From a bacterium (GTDB lineage: Bacteria; Zixibacteria; MSB-5A5; WJJR01), in the NCBI GenBank assembly GCA_035559435.1, contig DATMBC010000103.1, positions 75,693 to 139,692 on the forward strand: a stretch of 64,000 bases of DNA. Direction: 5' to 3'. The first letter of the stretch is position 1; each line of letters starts with the position of its first letter. The position numbers were made by a program, and so were the translations under genes. Below, piece after piece: positions 8,486 through 17,800 of this stretch. The notes below the pieces were generated by a model, which worked only from the letters and a program-made list of their open reading frames with translations, was not told the DNA's origin and searched no databases.

Positions 8486-8645
8486 GTTCTACGCCTGCTC
8501 TCTGACAAACCGCTCTGCCGGTCCGAAGTTCCACTCATTCCTACACATGATAACGCGGGAATCTCCCCGCGACAGCGTCAATAAGACGCTCCCGACGCGA
8601 TTCCTGCCATCCTATTGTCCGCAATCACGATGCGGGTCGGGGCAC

Positions 8646-8677
8646 AAAAAGCACGACCGGGCACATGGCCCGGTCGT
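8646..8677 (-). terminator. Rho-independent terminator of the 8705-9526 gene
   Basis: A perfect 10-bp stem (8668-8677 with 8653-8662, ACGACCGGGC type) with a 5-nt loop is followed on the minus strand by GC and TTTTT (8646-8650). It lies about 30 bp after the stop. Confidence 0.8.
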
Positions 8678-8704
8678 TAGGGAAGAACCCGAGGTCAGAA
8701 ACGG

Positions 8705-9526
8705 CTAAAACGATTCCACGTAGATCAGCCGCAATTCGCGGCCAATGGTCGATGTGTGGCGGCGGTTGCTGGTCAGATCCTTCAAATTGAATTCCATCAG
8801 GATGCGGTCGAGCACTACCCAGCGCACTCCGGCGTTCAGGTATCCGTACCCGTCGCCCTGCGCCAACGGTTTCTTGTCGTCGTTGAGCGCCATGTCGTAT
8901 TCGGCGACCAGCCCGAGGTTGTTCTCAAACCGGATGTCGGTCCCGAAGAAGAAATTGAGATCCTCGTCGTTGTCGTCGGTCTCGCGCGAGTAGTTCAGCC
9001 CGGCGTGCAGACTCGAGGTGAACCCTGCTCCCTGAAAACCCTTGGAGCCGACGGCGTAAAATCCGCGCGACTTGGTCTCAAAGCGATCCAGCGTGTCGAT
9101 CCAGCGCCCGAATCCGATGTCCTCGTACCCGACCGCGATGCCCGGCAGGCTCATCGTCTCGGCGAGAATCTGAAACTTGGTGGTAAACTGCAGATGCGGG
9201 TTCCACCGCGGCGAATTGGCCGCGATGATGTCGGTGCCCCCGTATCCGATGCCCACCGTCCAGGCATTGGTCAAACCGATCTGCAGAATGCCCAGCATTC
9301 CCCCCTCGGGGAAGGCGCGCAATTCGGTGTCGAACGAGCCGCGCCGCAACGTGCCCGCAGTGGGGCAGTCGATCAGACGGCGCGGCGCCTGAAAGCCGTC
9401 GGTCCAAGACGATTCCACTGCATCACGTCGCGTCCGCCGCGAACTCTGCGCGTACAGGTCCTGCGCGGCCAGACACACCACGACCGCGCACACCAGCCCC
9501 ACAAGGGGCCAACGATATTTTGGCAT
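8705..9526 (-). CDS. Outer-membrane beta-barrel protein of unknown function
   Basis: 273 residues. It has a clean signal peptide (MPKYRWPLVGLVCAVVVCLAAQDLYAQ), then amphipathic beta strands throughout and a C-terminal strand ELRLIYVESF ending in Phe, as outer-membrane barrels do. Phrases such as RRGSFDTELRAFPEGGMLG and NAWTVGIGYGGTDII recall small barrel proteins found in uncultured FCB-type genomes, but I cannot name the family. A GGGGGAG ribosome site sits 5-6 nt before the ATG. A strong terminator after it isolates it from the next minus-strand genes. Confidence 0.65.
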   Translation of the reverse strand: MPKYRWPLVGLVCAVVVCLAAQDLYAQSSRRTRRDAVESSWTDGFQAPRRLIDCPTAGTLRRGSFDTELRAFPEGGMLGILQIGLTNAWTVGIGYGGTDIIAANSPRWNPHLQFTTKFQILAETMSLPGIAVGYEDIGFGRWIDTLDRFETKSRGFYAVGSKGFQGAGFTSSLHAGLNYSRETDDNDEDLNFFFGTDIRFENNLGLVAEYDMALNDDKKPLAQGDGYGYLNAGVRWVVLDRILMEFNLKDLTSNRRHTSTIGRELRLIYVESF

Positions 9527-9614
9527 ATTGCTCCCCCCTCGGATAACAACTCCCTGCCGAGTAAAAGATTCCCCCCACCGGAAAGGGTGTCAACAACAAT
9601 CCGGAGCGAGCGCG

Positions 9615-10472
9615 CTAATGCCCTTGATGCCAAGCGGTTATCTCGTCGGACACGCGCCGTCTGTAGGCGGCGATGATCCGACGGAAAACACTGGGCTGGG
9701 TGCCCTGCTGTCGCCAGTGTGTCTCGATGCGCTGCACAGCCACAACCCCGCGCAATGCCGATGCGACAAAGACAGCGTCGGCGTCCAACAGCAACTTCCA
9801 GGAGATGACCCGCTCTCGGCAGCGAATTCCCAATGTGTGGGCGATCTCGATGACCAATCCGCGTGTGATTCCGGCCAACGTCCCCTGATCGAGCCGCGGC
9901 GTGAGGATTTCTCCGCCACTGATGAGGAAGATCGATGACGCCGCGCCATCGGCGATTCGTCCGGCGGTGTTGAGGACCAATGCTTCATCGAAGTTGTGGC
10001 GGCGCGCCGTGGCTCCGGCGAAGATGTAGGGAAAATAGGCCAGCGTCTTGACGCCGGCGCCGGGGAAGGTCGGCTCCAGCCGCCAGGGAGCGACCCAAAG
10101 CCGCAACCCGCGGCGCGGATAGTGGGGATGCGCGCGCAGGCGCACAATGCGCGATGGGGCGACCGACGACATCGCGGAGCCGCGCGTCCAATAGCAGTTG
10201 ATCACCGCCTCGCGCTCCGCCGCGTGTTTCAACGCCCGGGTCACCGAACGGCGCCAGCGCTCCTGCTCTGTCGCCGGATCATCGTCCAGATCCAGTAGCG
10301 GCGCGGTCCGACACAGGCGTTCCAGATGCCGATCAAGAAAGAGCGGACAACCCTGATGGACACGGATCGTCTCGAAAAGCCCCCAGCCATAGCGGAAGGC
10401 CCAGTCATCGATGGAAATCATCGCCCGATCGGCGGGCACCATTCGGTCGTTAACGAGCGCGAGTTCCGCCAT
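9615..10472 (-). CDS. pabC: Aminotransferase class IV, probable 4-amino-4-deoxychorismate lyase PabC
   Basis: 285-residue PLP enzyme that would release pyruvate from aminodeoxychorismate to give p-aminobenzoate. It shows class-IV motifs: an N-terminal SIDDWAFRYGWGLFETIRV, the catalytic Lys in VKTLAYFPYIFAG (about K142), DEALVLNTAGRIADGAASSIFLI and GTLAGITRG. The ATG at 10472 overlaps the last 23 bp of pabB; an upstream open frame is shadow. Branched-chain aminotransferase and D-Ala aminotransferase are relatives, but fusion-like coupling to pabB supports PabC. Confidence 0.85.
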   Translation of the reverse strand: MAELALVNDRMVPADRAMISIDDWAFRYGWGLFETIRVHQGCPLFLDRHLERLCRTAPLLDLDDDPATEQERWRRSVTRALKHAAEREAVINCYWTRGSAMSSVAPSRIVRLRAHPHYPRRGLRLWVAPWRLEPTFPGAGVKTLAYFPYIFAGATARRHNFDEALVLNTAGRIADGAASSIFLISGGEILTPRLDQGTLAGITRGLVIEIAHTLGIRCRERVISWKLLLDADAVFVASALRGVVAVQRIETHWRQQGTQPSVFRRIIAAYRRRVSDEITAWHQGH

Positions 10473-11760
10473 GACCGGCCACCTCGATATCTGATGACTG
10501 CGTGATCCGACGCGGCGCCAGCGCCGCCACCAGCGGGGCGATCTTGATGAGCGATTCCTGGTGCTCCGCGTCGATGTCGGAGTCGGCGACAATCCCTCCG
10601 CCGCCGTAGAGACGGATCCGGTCGCCGACCTGCACCGCCGTGCGGATCGCGAGGGCGAAATCCGCGTCCCCGCGCGCGTCCACCCAGCCGTAGGCGCCGC
10701 AGTAGACGCCGCGCGCGATCAATTCGCGCTCGCCGAGTATCTCGACCGCGCGGCGCTTCGGCGCGCCGGTGATCGAGCCGCCGGGAAAGGTCGCCTTCAT
10801 GACATCCACCCAGGTCGTCTCCGGCGGCAACTGGGCGGTGACGGTCGACTCCAGATGCCACACCGAGGGAGTCCCGCGCACCCGGGCCAGCATCTCGGTG
10901 CGCACACTGCCGATCGCGGCGATCCGTCCGAGGTCGTTGCGCTCCAGATCGGTGATCATCAAAAGTTCGGCCCGATCCTTGGCGCTGGACAGCAGCGCCC
11001 GCCGCGCCTGACGATCAAGGCGGGCGTCGAACCGACGCGCCGTGGTCCCTTTGATCGGACGTGTCTCGATCAGACATCCGGTCTTCTTCCAGAATCTCTC
11101 GGGGGACGCAGCGATGATTGCCAGGCCGGGGAACTCCAGCAGGGCGTTGAAGGGCGCCGGCGCATGACGGCGAATGGATGCGAAATTCTCCGGGGGCGTG
11201 CTTCCGGTATGCAGATCGAATCCCTGCGTGTAATTGGCCTGGTAGATGTCGCCAGCGGCGATCAGCTCGAGGATCTCTGCGACATGACGGCAATATGTGG
11301 CCCGGTCCGTCAACGGGTTGACCAGTCGCTGCGCGGCGGGGTGAATCATGCTGGTCCGACCGGGTCTTCCCGCGGGCAGTGGCTCGCTGCCACTGAAGAT
11401 CAGAAACTGAATGTCGGGCACCTGAAGCCAGTCGCCGATGGCCGGCTGCGGGCGCGGCAGACTTAACCACTCATAGCCGGCCTCGTAAGCGATGTACCCA
11501 TACATGACCCCGGCCGCGCCTCTGCGGGATAGTTCGGCAAAGCGCCCGTGCAGGACCGCCAGCGGATCGCCTGTGCCGCATTCCATCCGGTCGGTGGCGG
11601 GATTGCGAAAACTCCAACGTCCCTGCTGGGCGACAAAGTGCCCGACACACCGACCACCCAACGATCCGTCGTGCCGCATGCCGGAACGCGGCCAGTTGTT
11701 CTCCAGACGCGCGCTGAGCGGTTCGTTCCGGGGGCGGAGAATGTCTGTGGCGGCAGTCAT
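10450..11760 (-). CDS. pabB: Aminodeoxychorismate synthase component I PabB
   Basis: 436 residues of the chorismate-binding family. The Lys of PIKGTTARR (chorismate C2-attacking Lys of PabB-type enzymes; anthranilate synthases have PIAGT) identifies it as PabB rather than TrpE. Other motifs are GDIYQANYTQ, DRAELLMITDLERNDLGRI and TFPGGSITGAPKRRAVEIL. The ATG at 11760 has no clear ribosome site and lies about 7 nt from the predicted transcription start, so it may be translated from a nearly leaderless mRNA. With pabC it forms the folate p-aminobenzoate branch; the glutaminase PabA is not in the window. Confidence 0.92.
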   Translation of the reverse strand: MTAATDILRPRNEPLSARLENNWPRSGMRHDGSLGGRCVGHFVAQQGRWSFRNPATDRMECGTGDPLAVLHGRFAELSRRGAAGVMYGYIAYEAGYEWLSLPRPQPAIGDWLQVPDIQFLIFSGSEPLPAGRPGRTSMIHPAAQRLVNPLTDRATYCRHVAEILELIAAGDIYQANYTQGFDLHTGSTPPENFASIRRHAPAPFNALLEFPGLAIIAASPERFWKKTGCLIETRPIKGTTARRFDARLDRQARRALLSSAKDRAELLMITDLERNDLGRIAAIGSVRTEMLARVRGTPSVWHLESTVTAQLPPETTWVDVMKATFPGGSITGAPKRRAVEILGERELIARGVYCGAYGWVDARGDADFALAIRTAVQVGDRIRLYGGGGIVADSDIDAEHQESLIKIAPLVAALAPRRITQSSDIEVAGHGGTRAR

Positions 11761-11773
11761 GATTCGGCGGCAG

Positions 11774-11802
11774 AGCATACAGCGAAGCCGGCGGGCTCAC
11801 AA
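11774..11802 (-). promoter_or_regulatory. Sigma-70-type promoter for pabB-pabC
   Basis: On the minus strand, TTGTGA (11797-11802), a 17-bp spacer and TATGCT (11774-11779). The expected start is near 11767, only about 7 nt from the pabB ATG. Confidence 0.55.
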
Positions 11803-12081
11803 GCCCCCCGCGCCCCGTTCTTGTGCCGCGGGCCCGAAATCGGTGCGGCACCTTTCGCCGGTGGGCCGTCCGGACTTGCCGTATTTGGCGGGGGTTCCGT
11901 ACGGTTGTCCTCCAAGTTCACGATGCAACTCGTTTTAAAGCAATCGCTTACGTATTGGCGGCCGCGGTTTCCGGGGGCGATTACTCGATTTTCGTCGTAT
12001 AATCGATGGGAACGGAACGGCCATTGCTTGGTATTATTTCGACAGGAAGTGCCGATGGTCCTTCAACAAGTGAGGTAGACC
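11803..12081 (+). promoter_or_regulatory. Divergent intergenic region ahead of the ECF sigma operon
   Basis: No gene is supported here. A perfect TATAAT lies at 11998-12003, with no good -35 at 17 or 18 bp. Two tandem GGAAC pentamers (12009-12013 and 12014-12018) resemble ECF -35 elements and could serve autoregulation, but I see no convincing matching -10. The ribosome site GAGGT is at 12072-12076. Confidence 0.4.
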
Positions 12082-12678
12082 TTGGATACCGCCAAAGCCA
12101 TTGACCACGCGCTCATGCGACGCGTCCAGAAGGACGAGTACGAGGCGTTCGAGGAATTGGTGGATCGGTACAAAACGCGTCTGGTCAGTCTCATCTACCG
12201 GATGCTGAACGACCAGAACGAGGCCGAAGATCTGGTGCAGGAGACGTTCCTGCGCGTCTGGACCCACCGTCAGGACTACGATTTCTCGTACTGTCTGTCG
12301 ACCTGGATCTACACGATCGCGCTGAACCTGGCCAAGAACGAGCTGCGCAAGCGGCGCAAGTTCAAATTTTTCAGCCTGCTGGATATGACCGAGAAGGGGC
12401 TGGAGTTGCCCGATCCGAAGATGGGCCCCTCGGCATTGGGGCACATGCTCGAGGGCGCGATCGGCAAGCTGCCGTCGAAGTACAAAGAAGCGTTTCTGCT
12501 GCGCGATGTCGAACAACTGCCCTATGAGGAAGTCGCGCAGATTCTGGGCGTGCCGTTGGGAACCGTCAAGTCGCGCGTCAATCGCGCCCGTGCGGTCCTG
12601 AAGGATGAACTCAAACCCAAACTGGAGCAATCCCGTGCGTTGTCGCAAGGCTCGTTGGTACCTGTCCGCGCGTTGTGA
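12082..12678 (+). CDS. ECF-family RNA polymerase sigma factor
   Basis: 198 residues with sigma regions 2 and 4 only. Region 2 has EAFEELVDRYKTRLVSLIYRML, AEDLVQETFLRVW and STWIYTIALNLAKNELRKRRK. Region 4 has LPSKYKEAFLLRDVEQLPYEEVAQILGVPLGTVKSRVNRAR, the HTH that reads the -35. It starts at a TTG (12082): an in-frame stop lies immediately upstream and GAGGT is well spaced. The next ATG is at 12115. It overlaps the anti-sigma gene downstream, and an HtrA-like gene follows, the classical layout of an envelope-stress RpoE-type module. RpoE itself is not claimed. Confidence 0.9.
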   Translation: MDTAKAIDHALMRRVQKDEYEAFEELVDRYKTRLVSLIYRMLNDQNEAEDLVQETFLRVWTHRQDYDFSYCLSTWIYTIALNLAKNELRKRRKFKFFSLLDMTEKGLELPDPKMGPSALGHMLEGAIGKLPSKYKEAFLLRDVEQLPYEEVAQILGVPLGTVKSRVNRARAVLKDELKPKLEQSRALSQGSLVPVRAL

Positions 12679-13273
12679 CGGGACCCTCTCGGAACGCCAG
12701 CGTCTCCGGTTGGAGGCGCACTTGGCGTCCTGCGATGAGTGCCGCCGCGAGGCGTTTTACTTCGGCGAGATCGGCGCGCTGACCACCAAGGTCGAGGCGC
12801 GGAGCGTGCGTCCCGATTTCGACCTGCGTCTGAAAGCGGCGATCCGTCGCGCCGAAGAGCAGCAGGCCCATCCCACCCCCTGGTGGGTGCGCGCCGAGTC
12901 GTTCCTGATGCGTCCCGCCCTGGCGGCCGCGACGGTGATGGTGCTGGGCATTGGCGGATTGGTTTCCTGGAATCTGCTGGCCGGTCATTCGGTTCCGATG
13001 GCCAAATCCTCCGGCGTGGGCGATCCCGTCAGCCGCGACCATGGTCTGGCAAACCGCCCGTGGGAAACTCCTCAAGACTCCGGCCGCCTGATCCCGGTCG
13101 ATCTGACCGAAGCGCGTGTGCTGGAGGACCGCTACCGCCAGGTCGGCGAGTGGCCGCGCGATTACATCATGGAATACGACCGTCTCGATGCCGCCGGCTC
13201 GACGGATTCGGCCACCCGGTACGTGTTGCCGATCATCTCGACCGATCAAGTCACGAAAAAGGAGATGTATTGA
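12635..13273 (+). CDS. Zinc-finger (ZAS-type) transmembrane anti-sigma factor
   Basis: 212 residues from the GTG at 12635, which has GGAG 8 nt upstream and overlaps the sigma gene by 44 bp; an ATG at 12605 is less likely. The N-terminus carries the ZAS zinc motif: Cys3, then His29-x3-Cys33-x2-Cys36 (HLASCDEC). One transmembrane helix lies at about 94-115. The periplasmic tail of about 95 residues is unlike known RseA domains. It should hold the preceding ECF sigma at the inner membrane until signal-dependent release. A strong terminator follows. Confidence 0.85.
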   Translation: MRCRKARWYLSARCDGTLSERQRLRLEAHLASCDECRREAFYFGEIGALTTKVEARSVRPDFDLRLKAAIRRAEEQQAHPTPWWVRAESFLMRPALAAATVMVLGIGGLVSWNLLAGHSVPMAKSSGVGDPVSRDHGLANRPWETPQDSGRLIPVDLTEARVLEDRYRQVGEWPRDYIMEYDRLDAAGSTDSATRYVLPIISTDQVTKKEMY

Positions 13274-13300
13274 CCCCTTGCTGAATGGTTTTTTCTCTCG

Positions 13301-13328
13301 ACGGCCGTCCCCGGACGGCCGTTTTTTT
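13301..13328 (+). terminator. Rho-independent terminator of the sigma/anti-sigma operon
   Basis: An 8-bp perfect stem ACGGCCGT/ACGGCCGT (13301-13308 and 13315-13322) with a 6-nt loop runs into seven T. This is a textbook intrinsic terminator 28 bp after the anti-sigma stop. Confidence 0.9.
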
Positions 13329-13452
13329 GTCGGGATTGGGGTCGTCCCCGGACCGGCTCAGGGGTACAAGTGACAGAGGCCACAGACGGGACTGCGGCCG
13401 TGCGAACGGTTGACGGAGGTCTGCCCATCGATCCTTGCGTGAGATTAAGTCG

Positions 13453-14763
13453 ATGACGAAGCCCCAGATGATCCATAAGGCGTGTGCGCTCGCCGTGGCG
13501 GTATTCTGCGCGGGTTGGGCGGTCGCCCCATCGGTCGGCGCGCAGACCAGTCCGCGTCCGGGCAGCCTGCTTGTCGCGCTCGAGGCGGAGGTGCGCGGCC
13601 TGGTCGATGCGGCGGCGCCGTCGGTGGTGACCATCCGCTCGGCCTGCAAGAACTCCGGAACGCCGTCGCACCCCGGACCGAGCGCGTTGTCGATCGGCTC
13701 CGGCGTGATCATGGACACGCTTGGACGCATTCTTACCAGTGCGCGGGTGGTGGAGAACGCCGACGAGCACTGGGTCGAAACGTTCGATGAACGCATCTTC
13801 CCGGCCTCGCTTTTGGGCATCAGCGGCGACATCGCCGTGTTGCAGATTGACGCCGCCGGCCTCCAGCCGGCGTCCTTTGGCGATGCCGCCGATCTTGATG
13901 TGGGCTCATTTGTAGCGGCGATCGGCAACTCCTATGGATTCTCCGGCGGGCTGGCCTGGGGAGAAGTGAATGGGTTCCGTCCCGACGGCACCATTCAGCT
14001 GTCGGTGGGCGTCTCGCCCGGCAGTTCCGGCGGCGCTATCGTCGACACGCGCGGACGGGTCGTCGGGTTGATCAAAGCGAAGATTTCCGAATCATACTAC
14101 CTCGATGTGCCCGGGGGCACGGGCAAAACCTCTTACTCGCCCCGTCGGCTCGAATTGCCGACCTCGGCGGTGTCGCTGGCGTTGCCGATTGGCACCGTGT
14201 TGCGGCTGGCCCGCAACGTGACCGAAACCGGCGGTGCGCCGGCGTATGTGGGCGTCTATGTCGAGGACCTGACCGGCTGGCAGGCGGAGCACTACAAGAC
14301 CAAGCAGGGTGTATTGGTCATTGGCGTTGTGGGCGGCTCGCCGGCCGAGCGCTATGGGATTGCGACCGGCGACATCATTCGCACGGTCGGCTCCGAGACG
14401 GTGGAGTCGGTCCGTCGCTTCCGTCAGGTCATTGTGCAATCGCAACCGGGCGAGCGGCTGACGTTTGGGCTTTTGCGTGACGGGCGTCCGCTTAAAGTCA
14501 CACTCGAAGCGGCGCGCGCCGAATTGCCCGATTTGACCTCGCCTATTGATGTGACGCCGGTGACCGCGCCGCGGCCGATTCCTCTCATTACGGAAGAACC
14601 AGTGCCCGATCCTGGCGCGATGACCGCCAGTCTCGGCGCCGTGCCGACCTCGGCAGTGCCGCCGCGGCCGGCCACCGACGATCTGGAAGCGCGGGTGCGC
14701 TTGCTGGAAAGCGTCGTGGACTCGCTGCTGCGTGAAATCGACGCGCTGCGCCGTCAACCGTAG
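13453..14763 (+). CDS. Secreted HtrA/DegP-like trypsin-fold protein with PDZ domain, catalytic His missing
   Basis: 436 residues: signal peptide (about 1-30, ending SVGAQ), S1C trypsin-like domain (about 45-260), one PDZ domain (about 265-360), a Pro-rich linker and a short C-terminal coiled coil. The catalytic Asp (D126 in GDIAVL) and Ser (S192 in PGSSGGA) are present. The position of the catalytic His, normally NAHVV or NNHVV, reads TSARVV with Arg98. It should therefore be protease-dead or use unusual chemistry, and may work as a chaperone or sensor. It stands after the sigma/anti-sigma pair, where active DegP-type proteases often occur. The ATG at 13453 precedes the signal peptide; the TTG at 13435 is less likely. 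Confidence 0.85.
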   Translation: MTKPQMIHKACALAVAVFCAGWAVAPSVGAQTSPRPGSLLVALEAEVRGLVDAAAPSVVTIRSACKNSGTPSHPGPSALSIGSGVIMDTLGRILTSARVVENADEHWVETFDERIFPASLLGISGDIAVLQIDAAGLQPASFGDAADLDVGSFVAAIGNSYGFSGGLAWGEVNGFRPDGTIQLSVGVSPGSSGGAIVDTRGRVVGLIKAKISESYYLDVPGGTGKTSYSPRRLELPTSAVSLALPIGTVLRLARNVTETGGAPAYVGVYVEDLTGWQAEHYKTKQGVLVIGVVGGSPAERYGIATGDIIRTVGSETVESVRRFRQVIVQSQPGERLTFGLLRDGRPLKVTLEAARAELPDLTSPIDVTPVTAPRPIPLITEEPVPDPGAMTASLGAVPTSAVPPRPATDDLEARVRLLESVVDSLLREIDALRRQP

Positions 14764-14766
14764 CCC

Positions 14767-14782
14767 GGACAACCGGTTGTCC
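14767..14782 (+). repeat. 16-bp perfect palindrome after the HtrA-like gene
   Basis: GGACAACCGGTTGTCC follows the stop codon by 3 bp. It has no U-tract, so it is a weak 3'-end hairpin or a binding site. Confidence 0.4.
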
Positions 14783-14875
14783 CCCCATATCGGTCTCTGT
14801 TGCCGTCGGCGGTAATTGACGATATTGTGAGGCCGTCACTCCGTCCCCCCAGGCGTGACAGGTGATGCGGCTGTC

Positions 14876-17800
14876 ATGCGCAAGCTTATCACCATACCGC
14901 TGTGGTTTGTGGCGTTTGTGTTGGCGCTGGCGGTCGGAGTCTATGTCTGGCTGACCCAGTCATCCTGGCTTAAGCATCAGCTGGAAACGCAGATCAATCA
15001 GGCGCTGGGCGCCTCGACGCAACTGACGCTATCGGTCGGCGACATGTCCGGTGATCTCTACTCCGGCGTCGTCTTCACCGATCTGATGCTGACAACCCGT
15101 CGGGCCGAGGTTGTCGACACGTTGGCACAGGTGGGACGGATCACCGTCGATTATGACCTGCGCGACCTGTTGCCCGATCAGCGCCGCATCCGTTCGGTGG
15201 CGATTGAGCGACTGCGTCTCCAGGTGCCGCGCGACTCGATTGAGTCGATTTTCCGCAAGGCGAAAACCGAGGTCGCCGAACGCGCCCGGCTGGAGGGCGC
15301 GCTGGAGCTGTCGGTCGAGTCGCTGAGTCTGCGCGACGGCATCATCTACCGCATCGGCGAACCCGAGCCGCTGGCCGATTCGGTGCGGGTCGATGCTTCC
15401 TTCCACGCCGCCGGCGGCCGGTGGACAGTCGCGATTGCGCCGTCGTCGGCATGGACCACCTGGGTCGGTCCGGTGACCTTCGAAGGACTGATCTCCTCCG
15501 GCGAAGGCGCCTGGCGGTTTGATTCGTTGTCGGTGGCCACCGGCAAATCCTCGTTCGTCCTCGTGGGCACCCTGAACAATCTGCAGATTCGCTCGGCGCG
15601 CCTGGATCTCGAGGAGTTGACGCAGTCGACAAACCTCGGCCTCGAAGGCGTGCTGGCCGTCGCCGGCAACGTGAGCGCGGACACCAAACGCAAGAGCGTG
15701 TCCGGCGCGCTGGAGCTGACCGGCACATTCGAAGGGTACGAGCTTGATGGCCTGCGCCTGCGCTTCGTGGCCGATTCCAGCGGCGTGACCGGCGACTCGG
15801 TGCACGGCGTGGTCTGCGGGGCGCGTTTCGATGGCCGGGCGCGGTTTGTCTGGTCGGTCAAGCCGGAGCGCTGGGAGTTCCGCGGTCGTGTGGAGCGATT
15901 CGACCTGAATCGCTTTGCCAGGGGCACGCTGCCCACCCTGCTGTCCGGTCAGGTCGACATCAACGCGGTCGGCACCACCGACGCGGATTTGCGCATTCGC
16001 GCCGACGTTCGACTGGGTCCGGGGCATATCGATTCCATCTACTTCCAATCGGCGGATGGATCGTTGGGCGCGACGGTTGATTCGCTCCTGGTTGGCGAGG
16101 ACTTCGCCGTCATGATCAACGGCGCCTCGCTGGTTGGCGGCGGCACGATGGCTTTCGCCGACTCGGTCGATTTGTTTGCCGCCATCAACGTCGATGATTT
16201 GAGGCCCTTTGATCGCATGGTGTTTGTCGACTCGCTGGCCGGGCGCGCCGACGGATACGCCTATCTCTCCGGTCTGACCAGCGACCCCGACCTGGCTGCC
16301 TTCATCAACTCGGATTCGCTGCGCCTGTTCGATCTGCGCACCGATCAGTTCGAGGCGCGTTTCTTTGTCCCGCATTTCCTCTCCAATCCGGGCGGGCAGG
16401 TGGATGCCCGCTGGGGTCGGGCTTCGACCTGGGGCATCGAGACCGACTCCATCGACTTGCATGCCACGCTGGCCGGACGGCGCATCGATATCGAGTGGGC
16501 GCGCTGGTATTCGCCGCTGGTTGATATCGAGGGCTCCGGCACGCTGGATTGGTCGGCGGATACCATCCCGCTGGACCTTTACCCGCTGACCCTGCGCTGG
16601 GAGAACCAGACCTATTCGGCCTCGAACGATGTCCGCATGGTGATCGATTCGGCCGGCTTCCGCTTCAACCAGTTTCAGTTCGAGGGGCCGCTGGGGATCT
16701 TCAGCGCCTCCGGGCGAATGAACTTCGACAACTCGATGGCGCTGGATTTCGAGCTGGATCGCTTTCGCATCGAGCGGGTCTGGAACCGGTTCTTTCCGAA
16801 CTGGCAACTGGATGGCATCATCGCCGCGCGCGGCCAGCTCAACGGCACCTTTAAGTCACCGCAGATCGAGATGGCCGGCGACGTCAGCGAGTTGACCTTC
16901 GAGGGGGAGGAGCTCGGCGCACTGGAGGGGAATGTCTCCTACCGCGACCGGGTGTTGACCGTGGAGTCGGCCCAGTTGGAGAACCGCTACTTCCAGGCCG
17001 AGGCCGCGGGCACCTTCCCGCTGGACCTGCGGTTCGAGAAGGTCGAACAACGGGTGCTCAATACGGCGCCGTTCGCGGGACGGCTCCATGTGGCCGGCGA
17101 CAATCTTGACCCCATCAATCGCTTTCTGCCGCAGACCATCGAGTCGGTGCGGGGCGACTTCGCCATCCGCGCCGCCGTGACCGGCACACCGCTCGCGCCG
17201 CGCTTCTCGGGCGAGGCCACGCTGGCGCGCGGCACCATCAAGGCCATCGAAATCCTCAATCCGCTCGAGGATGTCTTCATCGATGTCGCCCTGCGGCAGG
17301 ACACGGTCGTGGTGCGCAAGGTGACCGCGGTCATGCGCGACCGCGAGTTGTCGGGGACTGTCGACGTCAAGGGCACCGTGCGCATCGAGTCGGTCAAGTC
17401 GTTCGACTACGATCTGGCTGTGACCGGACGCGGGGTCCCGGCGCGGATGGAGTTCAAGGACTTCTTCGTGCTCAGCGACTTTGACCTCGCCGTGCGCGGC
17501 GCGACCCCGCCCAAAGTGACCGGGACCGCCCGCCCCAGACGCATCGAGGATCGCGAGCCCTTCACGGAGACCGAGGCGCGTCCGGTCTTCGACACCACAC
17601 TCTGGGACTGGGACATCGCAATCGAGCTTCCGCAGGGCGGGTATGTCCTGCGCAACGATCAGGTCGAGGCGGAATTGTCGGCCAACCTGCGCCTGATGCG
17701 CGACCGCGGGGTCCCCAGTTACATCGGCACCGCCGAATTCGTCCGCGGCAAGATTTACCTGTTCGACAAGACCGGACGGATCAAGCGCGGCACGCTGACT

